A stretch of DNA of 64,000 nucleotides from Gnetum montanum (taxonomy: Eukaryota > Streptophyta > Gnetopsida > Gnetales > Gnetaceae), in assembly GCA_015680685.1 (NCBI GenBank), contig MNCI01013715.1:47935-111934 (forward strand). Direction: 5' to 3'. Below, in pieces: positions 1 through 11,580 of the stretch. The position numbers and the translations under genes were made by a program. How positions within the stretch are numbered: the stretch's first letter is position 1; every line of letters begins with the position of its first letter. The notes below the pieces were generated by a model that saw nothing but the letters and a program-made list of their open reading frames with translations, was not told where the DNA came from and did not search any database.

Positions 1-340
1 ACCATAGAGTTATGTGGAATGGTGGATGATGTGAACTCACTACCTGATATCATGAAAAGAATTAATGTTTCATTAATTAACATCAACATTCTTAAGATGA
101 AATCCAGTAATTTGTAATTAAGTAAACTATGCAAGTTACAAACCACCATCAATTAGTAGTTCTATTCGACACCAAAGTCCTAATGATAATAAAGAAAAGG
201 AAGACACATAAGAAAAGTCCAAATAAGGAAAAATATAGAAAAAATTGTAAAATATTCAAGAAAATGAAAAAATATGAAAAATAGCATAAGACAAAAAAAG
301 GTTAAAAACTTAGAAGCCATCCATATAATATCAGCATGGA
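1..340 (-). other. 3' non-coding region of copy D
   Basis: No gene is visible. The stretch aligns with 12840-13260 of copy A and 35100-35290 of copy K. It includes the 'ATCATCCACCATTCCACATAA'-like block (in two parts) that recurs near 13220, 35110, 58460 and 61870. Copy K lacks the equivalent of about 55-208. Confidence 0.6.
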
Positions 341-366
341 TGAACATCTCCTCCATGACTAAGTTG
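341..366 (-). other. Internal polypurine-like tract, copy D
   Basis: On the minus strand the sequence reads TTAGTCATGGAGGAGATG. It sits at the end of pol and matches the same site in A, C, y, H, J and K. It resembles the terminal polypurine tract TCATGGGGGTA next to the LTRs. Confidence 0.55.
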
Positions 367-1400
367 GAAGGAGGAGATTTGGAAGATTGAATGTGCATGT
401 TCATCAGTTGAGCCTTTTGTTCATTGGTTATTTTTGTTTTGAGGAAAGGATTAAGTTGTTGAGTGTTGACCAAAAATATTTTACTTGGGCTATCAAGATG
501 ATGTATCATCATGGACCCAGATGAAAAGGTTTTGTATATAATGTAAAGGCCCTTCCATAAAGTTTGAAACTTTGTCCATTGAGGCATGTGCATGGGGTTT
601 TAGTAGAGTACCTTATCTCTTGGTTGAAACTTTACCTTCCAAATCTTAAGGTCATGATGTTGTTTATTATGTGCCTTTTGCACTTTATTTGATGACAAGG
701 CCACTAATCTATTATAGTCTAATGTGTTGAGATTCATTAGTCTTTTTCTTTAGGCTAGACTTAAGTCAAAGTTAACATCATAGGCTATTGAAAGTGTACA
801 AAGCTTAGCTTGGATGGGAAGCATTGGAAGTTTTCCATACATGTGCTCACAAGGAAAATATCCAATAGGAAGTTTCCACATTTAATGATAAGCTCAAAGA
901 GCATCATTGAGTTTGTTGCTCTAGTCTTTCCTATATTTACTAACTTTTCATCTTAGTATTTTGATAATTTCTTTATTAGTAACCTTAGCTTGGTTGTTAG
1001 ATTGGAGGTGGTAAGGAGTTCTTAGTTTATGTTCAACCCCAAAGCATTGCATGAGATTTTGAAAAGTGGCATTTGTAAAGTGTGTCCCATTATTAGAAAT
1101 TAGTGCTTGTGGTACACGAAACCTATTGATAACATTCTGTTGTCAAACCATGTTTCCATAGAGGCCCTTCCATGCATGTAGTCATTCCTCCATCACATTG
1201 GCACCTATCATAGAAATATAAGAAGTGATGGACATCTTAGAAGATGATGGGCCAATAATATCCTACCATAAGGATCTTAATGATCATCATCTTCCTAGCA
1301 TAGTGGCCTCCACAAGGGCCTTAATGTGTGTCTTGGAGAACTCGTAGTTGATTTGCATTAGGGACACACCATTGTAAATGTTGTCATTGATTTTCATAAA
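367..1400 (-). pseudogene. Integrase of copy D (degenerate)
   Basis: Integrase would join element cDNA to host DNA in the nucleus. Reading from 1400 leftward, there is an N-terminal zinc-finger remnant (GGHYA... then YDRCQCDGG). An internal deletion has removed the first catalytic Asp region that copy A retains as DIWGINFRGP. SNNGTHF follows, where copy A has SDNGTHF, so the second catalytic Asp is Asn. Next comes QAKVTNKE, where Ty3/gypsy integrases normally have Glu at the Lys position. The C-terminal tail runs to about 180-600 and ends in SKSPPSNLVMEEM. All three catalytic acids are missing, so this copy is dead. Confidence 0.8.
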
Positions 1401-3010
1401 ATATTTGGCCTGATGAAAAACCTTCTATTTCTTCTTGTGGTCTTGCTGCTGTGACATCTCCTGTATGAGTAGAGAGAAAAGGATGTTATCATACTAGTTG
1501 GTTTCTTTGGAATCTTGCTCATTAACAACACTAGCAAAGAAGAGCTCATTAGGAAATTAATCAAATAATGGTCTCTTCTCCTCTTTTCTATCCATTTGTA
1601 ATTGAGACAAGTGATTAGCTACCATGTTCTTGGTCCTATTTTGATCTACCATTGTTAGATCAAACTCCTAGAGGATCACTAGCCACTGTATGACATGAGG
1701 GCTCATCGTTGGCTTGTTTATTAAGAATGGAATGGCACTATGGTTAATGTGCACAAAAAATTTTTATTCAAGCACATAATGCCTAAATTCCTCTAATGCA
1801 TACACCATCAGCATAAGCTCCTTTATGTTGGTGGTGTAGTTGAGTTGTGCACATACAATGCTTCTACTTGCATAGTGGATGTAGTATGGACATTGTCAAT
1901 CATCCATCTATGTAAGTATAGTTTCTAAGGCATAGTTTGATGCATCCATCATGATGTGTAATAGCCTAGAATAGTTTGGTGCTTGTAGAATTAGAGTTTC
2001 TATGAGGTTCTACTTGAGTTGTTGGAATGCATGCTCACATTCCTTGGTCCAAATGAATGATGCATGTTTCTTTGTAAGTTCCACTAATGACTTGGTGACC
2101 TTTGAGAAGTTTTTGATGAATAGCATGTAGTAGTCAGTGTGACCAAGGAATGACCTCATGTCCTTTAGGGTCTCTGGTGTTTTAGTTATCCCTTAGATGA
2201 CCCTTATTTTCTTAGGGTTTACCTTGATCCCTTTGTTCGAAATTCTATGCCACAAAACAATGCCCTATTTGACCATCAAATGGCTCTCTTGTCAATTGAG
2301 CCTCAAGTTAGTTTCTCAACACCATTAAAGAACTTACTTCATGAAGTCCAAGTCTTGCTCAAAGGTAGCCCCATAGGTAGAGAAGAATTCATACATGAGG
2401 ACTTCTACTTCGTTACTAATTTGTTGTTAGAAGTGTCTAAGGACTAACCATTGGAATGTGGTGGAAGCATTGCATAGGCCAAAGGGCATCTTTCTGTATG
2501 CAAAAGTCCCCTAGGAACTTGTGAACATTATCTTTGCATAGTCCTTTGGTGCAACCTAGATTTGGTTATAGCCACTATAACCATCCAAAAAGCTGTAGTA
2601 ACAATGCCCCACAATAGTATCTAGGACTTGGTCCACAAATGATAATGGAAAATGATCTTTCTAAATGGCCATATTCAATAGTCAAAATTCTATATAGACT
2701 CTACACTTTTCTCCTTTCTTTGGCATGATAACAAGTGGGCTAACCCACTTACTATCTACAATGGGATAAATAAACCTAATCTTGAGGAGTTGTTCAATTA
2801 CCTCCTTGATGATTTACTTGAGTTTTGGGTTCAAGAATTTTTGTGGTTACCTCTTTCATTTAATGGAGGAATCTAGATAAATTCTATGCTCTCATATCCT
2901 TGGATCAATTCCTTTTAGCTCATGATATGACTAGACAGAGGCCATTGGCCATTTGTTGACAATATCCAACAATTTCTTTTTCTACGTAGGAGTAAGTTTT
3001 GCATTGATAA
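1401..3010 (-). pseudogene. Reverse transcriptase and RNase H of copy D (degenerate)
   Basis: This domain would copy element RNA into cDNA and degrade the RNA strand. From 3010 leftward the fingers read VDSKWVSPLVIMPKKG, then FLDGYSGYNQI and MPFGLCNASTTFQ. The catalytic box near 2379-2405 reads VLMYEFFSTYG where copy A has VFMDDFSTYG, so both Asp residues are lost and one codon is added. The connection segment has GHTDYYMLFIKNF. RNase H follows with MMDASNYAL, NIKELMLMVYALEEF and VHINHS (Asn for the usual Asp in TDH). Several in-frame stops are present. The order RT-RNase H-IN and these motifs fit the Athila branch of Ty3/gypsy. Confidence 0.85.
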
Positions 3011-3880
3011 TTACTAGCTTTCCATTACTTAGAAATGCATACTCCATTCTTAATAGTAGAACCTTTAATTCAAGGGGCTCCTAATTAAGAGTTTTATGGA
3101 TCTCCAACTCTCCCCAATTGATCTCACTTTGTGCATTTGAGAGTTAGTGATGGAGATGCTCCAATGTATCAATGCTTTTCACATAGGAGCTAGTGAGGTT
3201 CTCAGCTGGTTCCATGCATATTGTTGATGCATCCTCATTTTCAATTGTTAGCCACTAAGTGCCCTCCTATTTAGTGGCTAGTGTGTATAGGCACCTTTGA
3301 ACCTCTATGATGTTTGCACACTAACTACATGCCTAAAATGATGTGCTCTTGATAGTCCATAGTTTTCGCATGGAGTGGTACCCTATGTCATTGTACGTAA
3401 TGGATGGAACTCTATTTTTCTCAATTTTTACAAATTTATTTTAATTGAAAATTTTCAAGGAAATGTATTTGATTCCCAACCTTATGTTTATGATGCTTAA
3501 CGATGTTCTTCCCATGATGATAGGGAAGTTTCCTTTTGCTATTATTAGAAAATCAATAGGATATGACCATCCATAAATGGTGATCATGATGTCTTCCATC
3601 AATCCCAAAGGAATAGTGATGGATTGGTCTATCAACTCCAATATAATATTACTCTATTTTAAAGGGGATAGGTTCTAGGCTTTGTACATTTCTTTTTGAA
3701 ATTAAGTTAACTTTGGAACTTGAGTCCAAAAGAGCCTTACATAGTTCATTTTTAGTAATCTTTAAGTATATAAGAGGACTTTCAAGATGAAATCTCTTTA
3801 TGGGAAGATGGCCAACCTTGATCCAATTTGTGACCACATGGGTTAACAGGATAGTATGCAACTAGGGAGCACTTTGGTTC
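3011..3880 (-). pseudogene. Aspartic protease and Cys-rich tail of copy D (degenerate)
   Basis: The retroviral-type aspartic protease would cleave Gag-Pol. The active-site loop near 3710-3722 reads LLDSSSKVNLIS, so the Gly of DSG is Ser. The later block HSITIPLGLMEDIM...GWSYPIDFLII...FPIIMGR agrees with copies H and J. A tail follows with QRCLYTLATK then EGT-stop-WLT, matching the tail seen in C, H, J and y. At least one frameshift lies near 3640-3660. Confidence 0.8.
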
Positions 3881-4810
3881 AAACATTGCTCGATAGTAAT
3901 TTTAGAGGTGTAAGTAATAGGGTTAATAGCCATAAGTGTTTGTGAGAGCTTTGTGGGGCTATTGATTTTGAAGAATGGTCTTTTACGAGGCTTGGATTTA
4001 GATCACTCAACTGAGGAGTTGACTATGATTTTACCACCCTCGTAGTATTTCTTTACTGTGGATGTGTAGGTATCTCACCTTGCATGAATGGAGTAGGTGG
4101 TAGAGGAGTTAAAGATGATGGTGTAGAAGTGGGAGAGTGTTGAGAAGGGTAGTAGGAAAATGGAGACTACCCCCTTGGAAAAGGTGCTCTGTAGTATTCA
4201 AAGAATAATAGTGATGTGGGAAGGAAGTGTGACTAGAAGAGTCAAGTGGAAAGATGAGCTGCTGAATGTAATACCCATATGGATCTAGTTGCTAATAAGG
4301 CTACTACTACCTTGGAGGTGGCATTCCCCATGATTGTGGGTGTTTCCACTGTTGGTATTACTCCTAAGGTTGAGGTGGCACTCCACTTTGATAGTAAACT
4401 TGAACTACTGTGAATAGTTGCCTTGTGGATAAGACAACCACCTAGGTGCTTGCCATTTTACCAATATAGGATTTAGAGCATACATCCTAGATTCTTGTAC
4501 TATAGGGAAATAGTTCTTGGGATGTTCATATTAATAGATATCACACCCATCATCATTGAACTTGGAATTTGCAACCTCCTATACTACTACAGCTTTGCCA
4601 TTAGCTTTATGATGTTCATGTTTAGCCTTCTTATTCCTTTTTTCTCACATCCATAACCTCTTTGATCTCTAATTTCCTCTATAATCTTTAGAGTAGTTTG
4701 AAATTTCTAATCTAAGGAGTCCCACATCTTATCAATGTTAGATGATATTTCAATAATGGATGTTTGGATCAGTAAGCTTTTCCTTTGCACCACTTCATCA
4801 AGTGGTGCTT
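3881..4810 (-). pseudogene. Gag C-terminal part of copy D (degenerate)
   Basis: The fragment begins at the B insertion point and encodes a linker aligned with copy A (KMWDSLD, FQTTLKIIEE). It continues into a zinc-knuckle remnant, CDIYxYEHPKNYFP, where H and J have CEICQYxHPKGCCP. Two of the four metal ligands are gone. A Gln/Pro/Tyr-rich tail follows. This part of gag normally binds RNA. It is cut from the rest of gag (28278-29461) by copy B. Confidence 0.75.
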
Positions 4811-6023
4811 TGTTGGCACGTTTCTTCCATTTCATGGAGTAGGGAGTTGTTAAGAAAAGTTTATTTTAGAATTTTATTTTAAAATTCTGATTAGCAAGAC
4901 TACCCTTATAGCTATAATGTATGCAAGTCTCAAAGATGCAAATGATTTTAGATTTTGCAGTGTTGTGTTGGTAATTCATTGTGTTCAAAAGGTATTGTAT
5001 TTTGTGGTGAATAGTTGGGTAGAAGACCATACATGAGGGAATAATTATAGATTTCATGTATGATAGACATCAATATTAACTCATAAAGAAAACTACTAAC
5101 ATATACAAGTAATATAACAATTATGATCATGATGATGATGATACATTAGTGCCTTGGTATTTTTGGAAAGGGAGTTGCTCAAAGTGTCTAAAGACACCAT
5201 AAAAAGAAGGGAAGATGAGATGATGAGTTAGGTTGGTAACAATGAAATAAAAGAAGGGAACACAACATCCTTTAGTATGGTCACGTAGATGCTAAGGACA
5301 ATAATGGGTTTTTGACATATGTTTCCTTGTTGATACCTTGGTAAGATGTTGAGTATCTCTAATAAATTTTGTAAATGATTAAAAAAAAATACCATCCCCA
5401 ACACCTATTGAGTAGCAACACAGTCATCTACCAACATCTTTGGATAATGATTTTTTTAAAGTTAAAGTGTATGAGAAGAAATGTTTTCAGGTCTTTAACT
5501 ACCCATTCCTTCATTGCATTTTGATGCTTGACCATGATTTTCCTTATGACCATTACCCTTAAAGCATGAGAAATACTACAGGGCTAGATCACTAATATAT
5601 TGATCCAGTGGTTAACTAAATATAGAATCCATGGCAAGGTTTTATAGAGCATTGATTTGTTATTTTCTTTTAAGCCTAGTTTTCTTGCATTTCTCATAGA
5701 TAATGTCAACTTGGAGAAAGGAAGAATTCCAAAATTGCAACCAAAAATCCTTCTACAAGCAGTTTTGATCCAAGAAGGCCCACTCCTCAGATCTCATAGC
5801 CATTGAAATTACCCTCTGTGATGGCAATCTCACTACTAAGAAATCCATAAAAACCCATGACCAAATTCATCAGATTTTCCATTGATTCTACGAATTTAAG
5901 CCTACAATAAAGGCATTTTACACTTCAAGATTGATGAAGGATAGTGCTTAGCTTTAGATAGTATCGTGCTTGGTGTTTAATTTTGGGATTTGTCCTAGGT
6001 TGCTTTTATAGATCTATTTTTGC
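4811..6023 (+). repeat. Left part of the 5' LTR of copy B
   Basis: Starts TGTTGGCACGTTTCTTCC and aligns along its whole length with 25776-27405 of B's 3' LTR. The 3' LTR carries about 410 bp that this copy lacks (26914-27323). It breaks off at the truncated LTR of copy A. About 600 bp that would follow (27405-28000 of the 3' LTR) are missing here. Small open frames on both strands lack any recognisable product. Confidence 0.85.
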
Positions 6024-6492
6024 ATGTTATTCATGTAGTAATTAATTTTGATTAATTAAGAAACTCATTAAAATACACAAGCACAACCCCTTCGAACATA
6101 CATGTGACACTTGGTAGCACAGAAATAGTTAGTGTTTGACAACCCAGTAGTGTTTACACAAAGTTTAGGATGTGTCTAGGAAGTGGGAATGATTACTTGT
6201 GTTAGGCTAGATTATACCATAGTTTACTTAGCATTTAATTACTCTTACTTTCATTCTTGTTCTAGGTGAGTAATTTGATAAAATAAAAAATAATAAAAAT
6301 CTTATGCTTCAGTCTCACTTAATCATAAAATTGTATTCCAGAAGTGGGACTGGAAAGACAACAAATAGACAACATGCACACACTATTTAGCTCTAGCATA
6401 CTTAGTAATTATAGTCTATGGAATTCAACTGAATTGCATGTGAATGCCTATGATTCATATGGTTGGGTGTAGGGGTACCTCGCCACTCATCA
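6024..6492 (+). repeat. Truncated 5' LTR of copy A
   Basis: Corresponds to 15252-15720 of the 3' LTR and ends CCACTCATCA. U3 and the TATA box are absent, so this copy cannot start its own transcription. It keeps AG|GTGAGTAA at 6264-6273, a good plant 5' splice-donor match. The 3' LTR has AG|GTAAGTAA there. Confidence 0.85.
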
Positions 6493-6493
6493 T

Positions 6494-6512
6494 TGGCATT
6501 GTTGCTGGGGAC
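6494..6512 (+). other. Primer binding site, copy A (tRNA-Asp type)
   Basis: TGGCATTGTTGCTGGGGAC lies two bases after the LTR. The complement of the plant tRNA-Asp 3' end is TGGCGCCGTTGCCGGGGA. Most differences are CpG decay. Confidence 0.75.
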
Positions 6513-6660
6513 TGTAGTTCTACATGTGCTATCTAAATTGAGTGATAGTTAGTAACCTCATTGTTCGAATCCTAAGAGTCAAATCTTATGAAAATAAAAA
6601 TTATTATCATTATTAAATTAAACCTTAATTGCACACTACCTATAAGTTCATTAACATAAA

Positions 6661-8950
6661 ATGTCTTCTTCTCATAGGAGCCCATCTTCACCTAGGGCAG
6701 TCTAGGTGCCTTAGTAATATTGGGTGGTATATGCTCATCTCGATGAGTATGTACCAGACTTCACCTTTATCTTGCATCAAGATGAATTATTGTGGTGGCA
6801 CAACATGGAAGGCAACATTGTGTTGCCACCTGATTGATCTATTCCAATAATGCTCCAACTAATGCTCGCATGACACAGGCTTCAACATCTTCATGGAGAA
6901 TACAAGATGTGAGATCCCGATTCAAGGGATTATCATCCCACTGAAGCACAAAGGTTAAGGGATTGTTATCTAGAGCACCAACATGAGCTTGTGAAGGGCA
7001 AGGGGTCAAACACTTTTCCACCTCCACTTGGCCCATTTGATGGAGGCAACCACTTCTTTAGTGATTCTCCTCTATTTGACTTTTTTCTAGGAGCCCTCAA
7101 CCATAACATGCAATCCAAAATTCATAATCTAGGTTCTAGTGAATATAGATCCAATGACAAATATGGATTTGAAGAGGTGAGTCAAGATAAGGGAGAAAAA
7201 GGAGGTCATGATCACGATCGTGGTCATAAGCATCAAAGGAAGGGTGATAGGCATTAATGCGGAGCAAGTTCATCTTCTTCTTCCCCTTCATTTGGCATAG
7301 ATTGTGGCCATAGAAGGAATAACCATGATGAAGGTGATCTACGAGACTAGAACAACATAAGGGATCATTTGGATAGTCGTGATCAAAGATGTGGGTAATG
7401 CATAGAGACCCATCATCAAGAAAGGAGGGCTAGTAGAGAACATCATAAGCACCAACACCATGACCTTGATGAACCTCTACTTGCCACTCAGGGCATGCTG
7501 AACATTGTAGAGGCCATGAGAATTCCAATAAGGCATGTGAAGAATAGTAGAATAAAAAGGTTGGACATGAACAACATCCCTCAGTTTGAGGCAGGATATG
7601 ATGCTGATGCACAAAATCATCTTTAGGGCTTTCAAGATGCATGTGCCTTGTAGAATATTGAGAATGACTAGTAGCAGCTGAAATTATTTCCAAGTACACT
7701 CATAAAGGAAGTAGAAAATTACTATTGATCCTTGGAACCAAAATCAATTAGGTAGTGGAGTATGATTTTGGAATTGTTCAATGAAAAATATCAAACGTAC
7801 TCCTGAGTATCCAATCTAAGGAAGTAGATTCAAGGGTGGAAATAAGGAAATCATGAGCCCTTGGATGCTACTATTGGTTGATACTACTCTCTATTGCATA
7901 GGTGTCCTAGCCATGGATACTCTCAGCTTGATTAGCTTTGCCATACCATAGATGGGTTATGGTCTAAAACTAGAAAAATCCTTGGCATCTATGCCCAAGG
8001 AAGATTGACAAAGTTAAGTGCCTATCAGATCCAAAAATTAATTGAGTAGGTAGCCAAAGAGGAGGGAGAATTGAGAGAGAGAGAAAGTGCAAAGGAGTAC
8101 AACATGGATCCTACTATATGCAAAAGGAGGATTTAATTTTGTGATAGTGAGGATGAATTAACCAGAGATGAGGTGGCTAATCAAAAAATCTTGTCACTTC
8201 AGAAATTGCAATCTAAAATCACAGCTAAGGTTGACCAATTATGGGACTCTGTGGACAACAAGTTTCAGGCTGTCTTAAAAATTGTTGAAGAGTCCAAGAA
8301 GCAAAGTGCTGAGCATGAGTGCTAGAGATGTAATGAAGCTAAATGTTCCATATCTAAGGGTAAGGGTAAAATGGCTACGATAGAGATGGTTGCGAATAGT
8401 GACTTAGATGATGATGGTAAGTGCGATGTTTACTAGTACAAAAATCCCAAAGGATGTTGCCCAATTTTGTCACACTTGCAGGAATTTGGGGTGTATTCCT
8501 TACATCCATGACTTGCACAAAGGCAAACACCCAAAAGATTGCCTTATCCATAAGGCAATGCTCAATAGTTCCACCAACCATAGCATTACTATTTGATTAG
8601 AACTCCATCGCAATCCTACGAATTGTACTAGTAGTGGCAACAACCACAATCGTGGGCATTGCACCTTCAAGATAGTAGTACCCTTACTGATAACTAGATT
8701 CCTATGGTTACTATGTTTAGCAAACTTCATCTCCATGGGACTCCTCTAGTCATGTTGCTACTTACCAACCTCACCACTACCCTCTTTAAGTATACCAATC
8801 ACCCTATCCAAGGAAGGATGCCACCTACTATCCTTATGCACCTCCTGTTCCTACACCTACTCCTTCATCTCCTACATAGCTACCACCTACTCCATGCATG
8901 TAGGATGAATTGCTTACCCAACTACAGTAAAGAAATGCTACAAGGGTAGT
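6661..8950 (+). pseudogene. Gag of copy A (degenerate)
   Basis: Gag would form the particle and bind RNA. The ATG at 6661 aligns with the gag starts of C, D, H and y and follows a leader of about 150 bp. In order: an N-terminal variable part, an Arg/His/Asp-rich stretch with poly-Ser, the core gag domain from about 7565 (LDMNNIPQFEAGYDADAQ, then LKLFPSTLIKEVE, LFNEKYQTYS, LRK-stop-IQGWK), and a zinc-knuckle remnant near 8422 (CDVY-stop-YKNPKGCCP, one Cys lost). A Gln/Pro/Tyr-rich tail follows. More than a dozen stops, many of the CAG-to-TAG and TGG-to-TAG kind, interrupt it. Confidence 0.8.
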
Positions 8951-9929
8951 TAATCTACAGCCGGTTAACTCACCAAGTAGGTCAGAACCACAAACAAAGA
9001 AAATACCTTTCTTTTGACTTTGCAATCCACCAAAGCCCTTAGACACATCAGTGGTTGGTAATCCTACTCCTCCACCTTCCTCTACCTCACCTTTATCCAA
9101 GTCTCCTTCAAATCAAAATCCCTCTCAAATCCATACTATAATGCTAACCTATGATGTATCTAATTGGATTCAAGCTGGTAGCCTGTCCAAAAAGTTAGCT
9201 GATGCCTGGAGTCCCTTAGTATATTTGCAAATTACTAGGAATGAGCCTTGCAAATTACTAGTGACTCTGGTTTTAGTGTTAATCTGATCTCGCATGAAAT
9301 GTACACAATGTGAAACCTTCCTCCCTTGAAGAAGAGCAACATTCAGTTGGAACTGGTGGACTAGTCTATCACTGTTCCATTAGGACTAGTAGTAGACATT
9401 GTAATCACCATTTGTGGATGGTCATATCCCATCGACTTTCTAGTAATCAAGATGGAAAAATGTAAGGGGGACTTTCCAATTATTATGGAAAGGGTATGGT
9501 TAAGCACCATTGATGCCAAAATGGACATTAGTAATCTTTCCTTAGAGATATCAAAAGAAAATGAATTTGAAAAGATCAATAAGAAGAGGGTTCCATGTAT
9601 TGCATACAACAATTCAGGGTGCCATTGTGTGTAGAAGTTATGGTTAGTAAAGTGAACATCTATCTTTGCATGCAAGCAGTGTGTACTAGAAGTTGAAATC
9701 TAGAGATGTCTATATGCAGCAGCCACAAAATAGGAAGGCACCCAGTGGCTGACAGTTGATTCTAGTAGCAATACATTATGCATGGAACCTATTGATGGCC
9801 TAATGTATGAGTATGTTGCGAATATGGATGAACTCAAGCAAGTTCATCACCAACTCTCTAAAAGAGTAAATGATGATGTCAATTGGGAAGAGTTGGAGAT
9901 TCCTAACAATTTTAGATAAGAGCCCCTTG
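8951..9929 (+). pseudogene. Aspartic protease and tail of copy A (frameshifted)
   Basis: The approach to the active site reads MLTYDVSNWIQ then LVYLQITRNEPCK. A one-base deletion just before the site shifts the frame. DSG itself is intact in the other frame at 9263-9271 and is followed by SVNLIS after Phe. Downstream ITICGWSYPIDF, FPIIMERVWL and ISNLSLEIS match H and J. The Cys-rich tail continues to about 9800 (CLYAAATK then EGTQWLTVDS). It would process Gag-Pol if intact. Confidence 0.8.
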
Positions 9930-10960
9930 AATTGAATACACTACTAGCTAGAATGGAGTATGTGTTCTTGAAAAATGGAAGGTCAATTATTATTAATGCC
10001 AAGCCTACTGCAAAACAAAATAAAATGTTGATGAGGGTTGTGGAAAAATGGTCAGCAACCTTTGCTTGGTCATATTCTAAGCTTACTAGTATAGAGCCAA
10101 GAATATGCCAACATTGGATATACAATGACCCTACTATTAATTTGAAACAACAGCTGCAGTAACATTTCAATCCCAAACTAAAGCACATTATCAAAGAGGA
10201 GAATGAAAAACTCTTTAAGGTGGGATTCATCTACCCTATTGTAGACAGTGAGTGGGTTAGTCCACTCATGATCATGCCTAAGAAAGAAGGCCAATGGTTG
10301 GTTTGCATTGACTTTTGGCTGCTCAACATGGAAACTTTCAAAGATCATTTTTTGTTGCCTTTTGTCGACCAAGTGCTGGACAACATTTTTGGGCACTACT
10401 ATTATAGCTTTCTAAATGGTTATAGTGGTTATAACCAAATTTAGACTACACCAGAGGACTAGGCAAAGATAACTTTCATAAGTCCTTGGGGGACCTTTGC
10501 TTAACGTTAAATGCCATTTGGTCTATGTAATGCCCTAGCCACATTTCAACAATTAGTACTTAGCATTTTCCAACAACAAATTAGTAGTGGGGTAGAAGTC
10601 TTCATGGATGACTTTTCTACCTATGGAGCTACATTCGAGCAAGTCCTCAACCATCTTAAGGAGGTGTTGAAGAGATGTGTCAAAACAAACCTATGGCCCA
10701 ATTGGCAAAAGAGCCATCTTATGGTCCAAGAAGGCATAGTCTTGGGGCATCGTATCTCAAAAGTAGGAATCAAGGTGAACCTTGAAAAAATAAGGATCAT
10801 CCAAGAAATAACCCATCAACCTAAAATATTTAGAGAAGTGCAATCATTCCTTGGTCATACTGGCTACTACCAGTGCTTCATCGAAGATTTTCCCAAAATC
10901 ACCAAGCTATTGGTGGAATTAATAAAGAAGGATGCATCATTTGTCTAGACCCCTACATGT
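9930..10960 (+). pseudogene. Reverse transcriptase of copy A (near-complete, with stops)
   Basis: The N-terminal lead-in reads MEYVFLKNGRSIIINAK, and the fingers read VDSEWVSPLMIMPKKEG then VCIDF. The palm has FLNGYSGYNQI, MPFGLCNALATFQQ and the catalytic box VFMDDFSTYG at 10598-10627 with both Asp residues present. The thumb/connection reads VQEGIVLGHRISKVGI, then QSFLGHTGYYQCFI. These are Athila-type motifs. Stops interrupt at least four places (after NQI, PED, TFA and R). A G-to-A or C-to-T change explains most of them. Confidence 0.9.
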
Positions 10961-11580
10961 GAAATAGTATTTCAACAATTGAAGCGAAAGCTTGTTGAAA
11001 CCCCAATTCTATAAGCACTTGATTAGTCTAGGCCATTTCATGTGATGACTGATGTGTCAAATTATGCTTTGGGGGTAGTGCTTACATAGATGGATGATCA
11101 AAAAATGTCCATATTACATTCACTATGCAAGCTGAAGCATTGTAGGTGCACAGCTAAACTACACCACCATAAAAAAGGAGTTGATGGTAGTGGTGTTCAC
11201 CTTAGAGAAGTTTAGGTACTATGTGCTTGGCTATAAAGTGTTCGTGCATACAGATCATAGTTCCATTCGGTTTCTAATGAACAGATCAACATTGAGCCCC
11301 TATGTCATATGGTGGCTCATGATTTTGCAAGAGTTCAATCTCACAATGGTAGATCAAAAAGGTGTGGAGAATGTGGTTGATAACCAATTATCGCTACTGA
11401 GATGGGACAATAAGGAGAAAGAGAACCCATTATCTGATCAATTCCATGCCAAATCTCTCCTTGTAGGGGCTATTAATCCAAAAATGCTCGATAAACCAAA
11501 ATGGTGTGATACCATCCTCACTTATTTGCTTAAGAAAAAATTGCCACAAGGGCTGGATACCAAACAGAAATGACAGTTTC
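10961..11580 (+). pseudogene. RNase H of copy A (frameshifted)
   Basis: First acid: HVMTDVSNYALGVVLT at about 11040. A frameshift near 11110-11150 follows, then IKKELMVVVFTLEKFRYYVLGYKVFVHTDHS with the second Glu and the TDH Asp intact. It ends MILQEFNLTMVDQKG then NVVDNQLS. Only this ordinary RNase H follows RT. There is no archaeal-type second domain, unlike in copy B. Confidence 0.85.

Noticed and set aside
4806-4810. Target duplication for copy B
   Set aside because: TGCTT on the left and GCCTC on the right do not match well enough. Nesting rests on gag continuity and the LTR pair instead.
9847-10230. Antisense ORF of 127 codons with hydrophobic stretches
   Set aside because: Lies exactly opposite the RT lead-in of copy A and mirrors its codons. 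No antisense homologue appears in copy D.
10178-10396. Antisense ORF opposite the RT fingers
   Set aside because: Shadow of the RT coding sequence.
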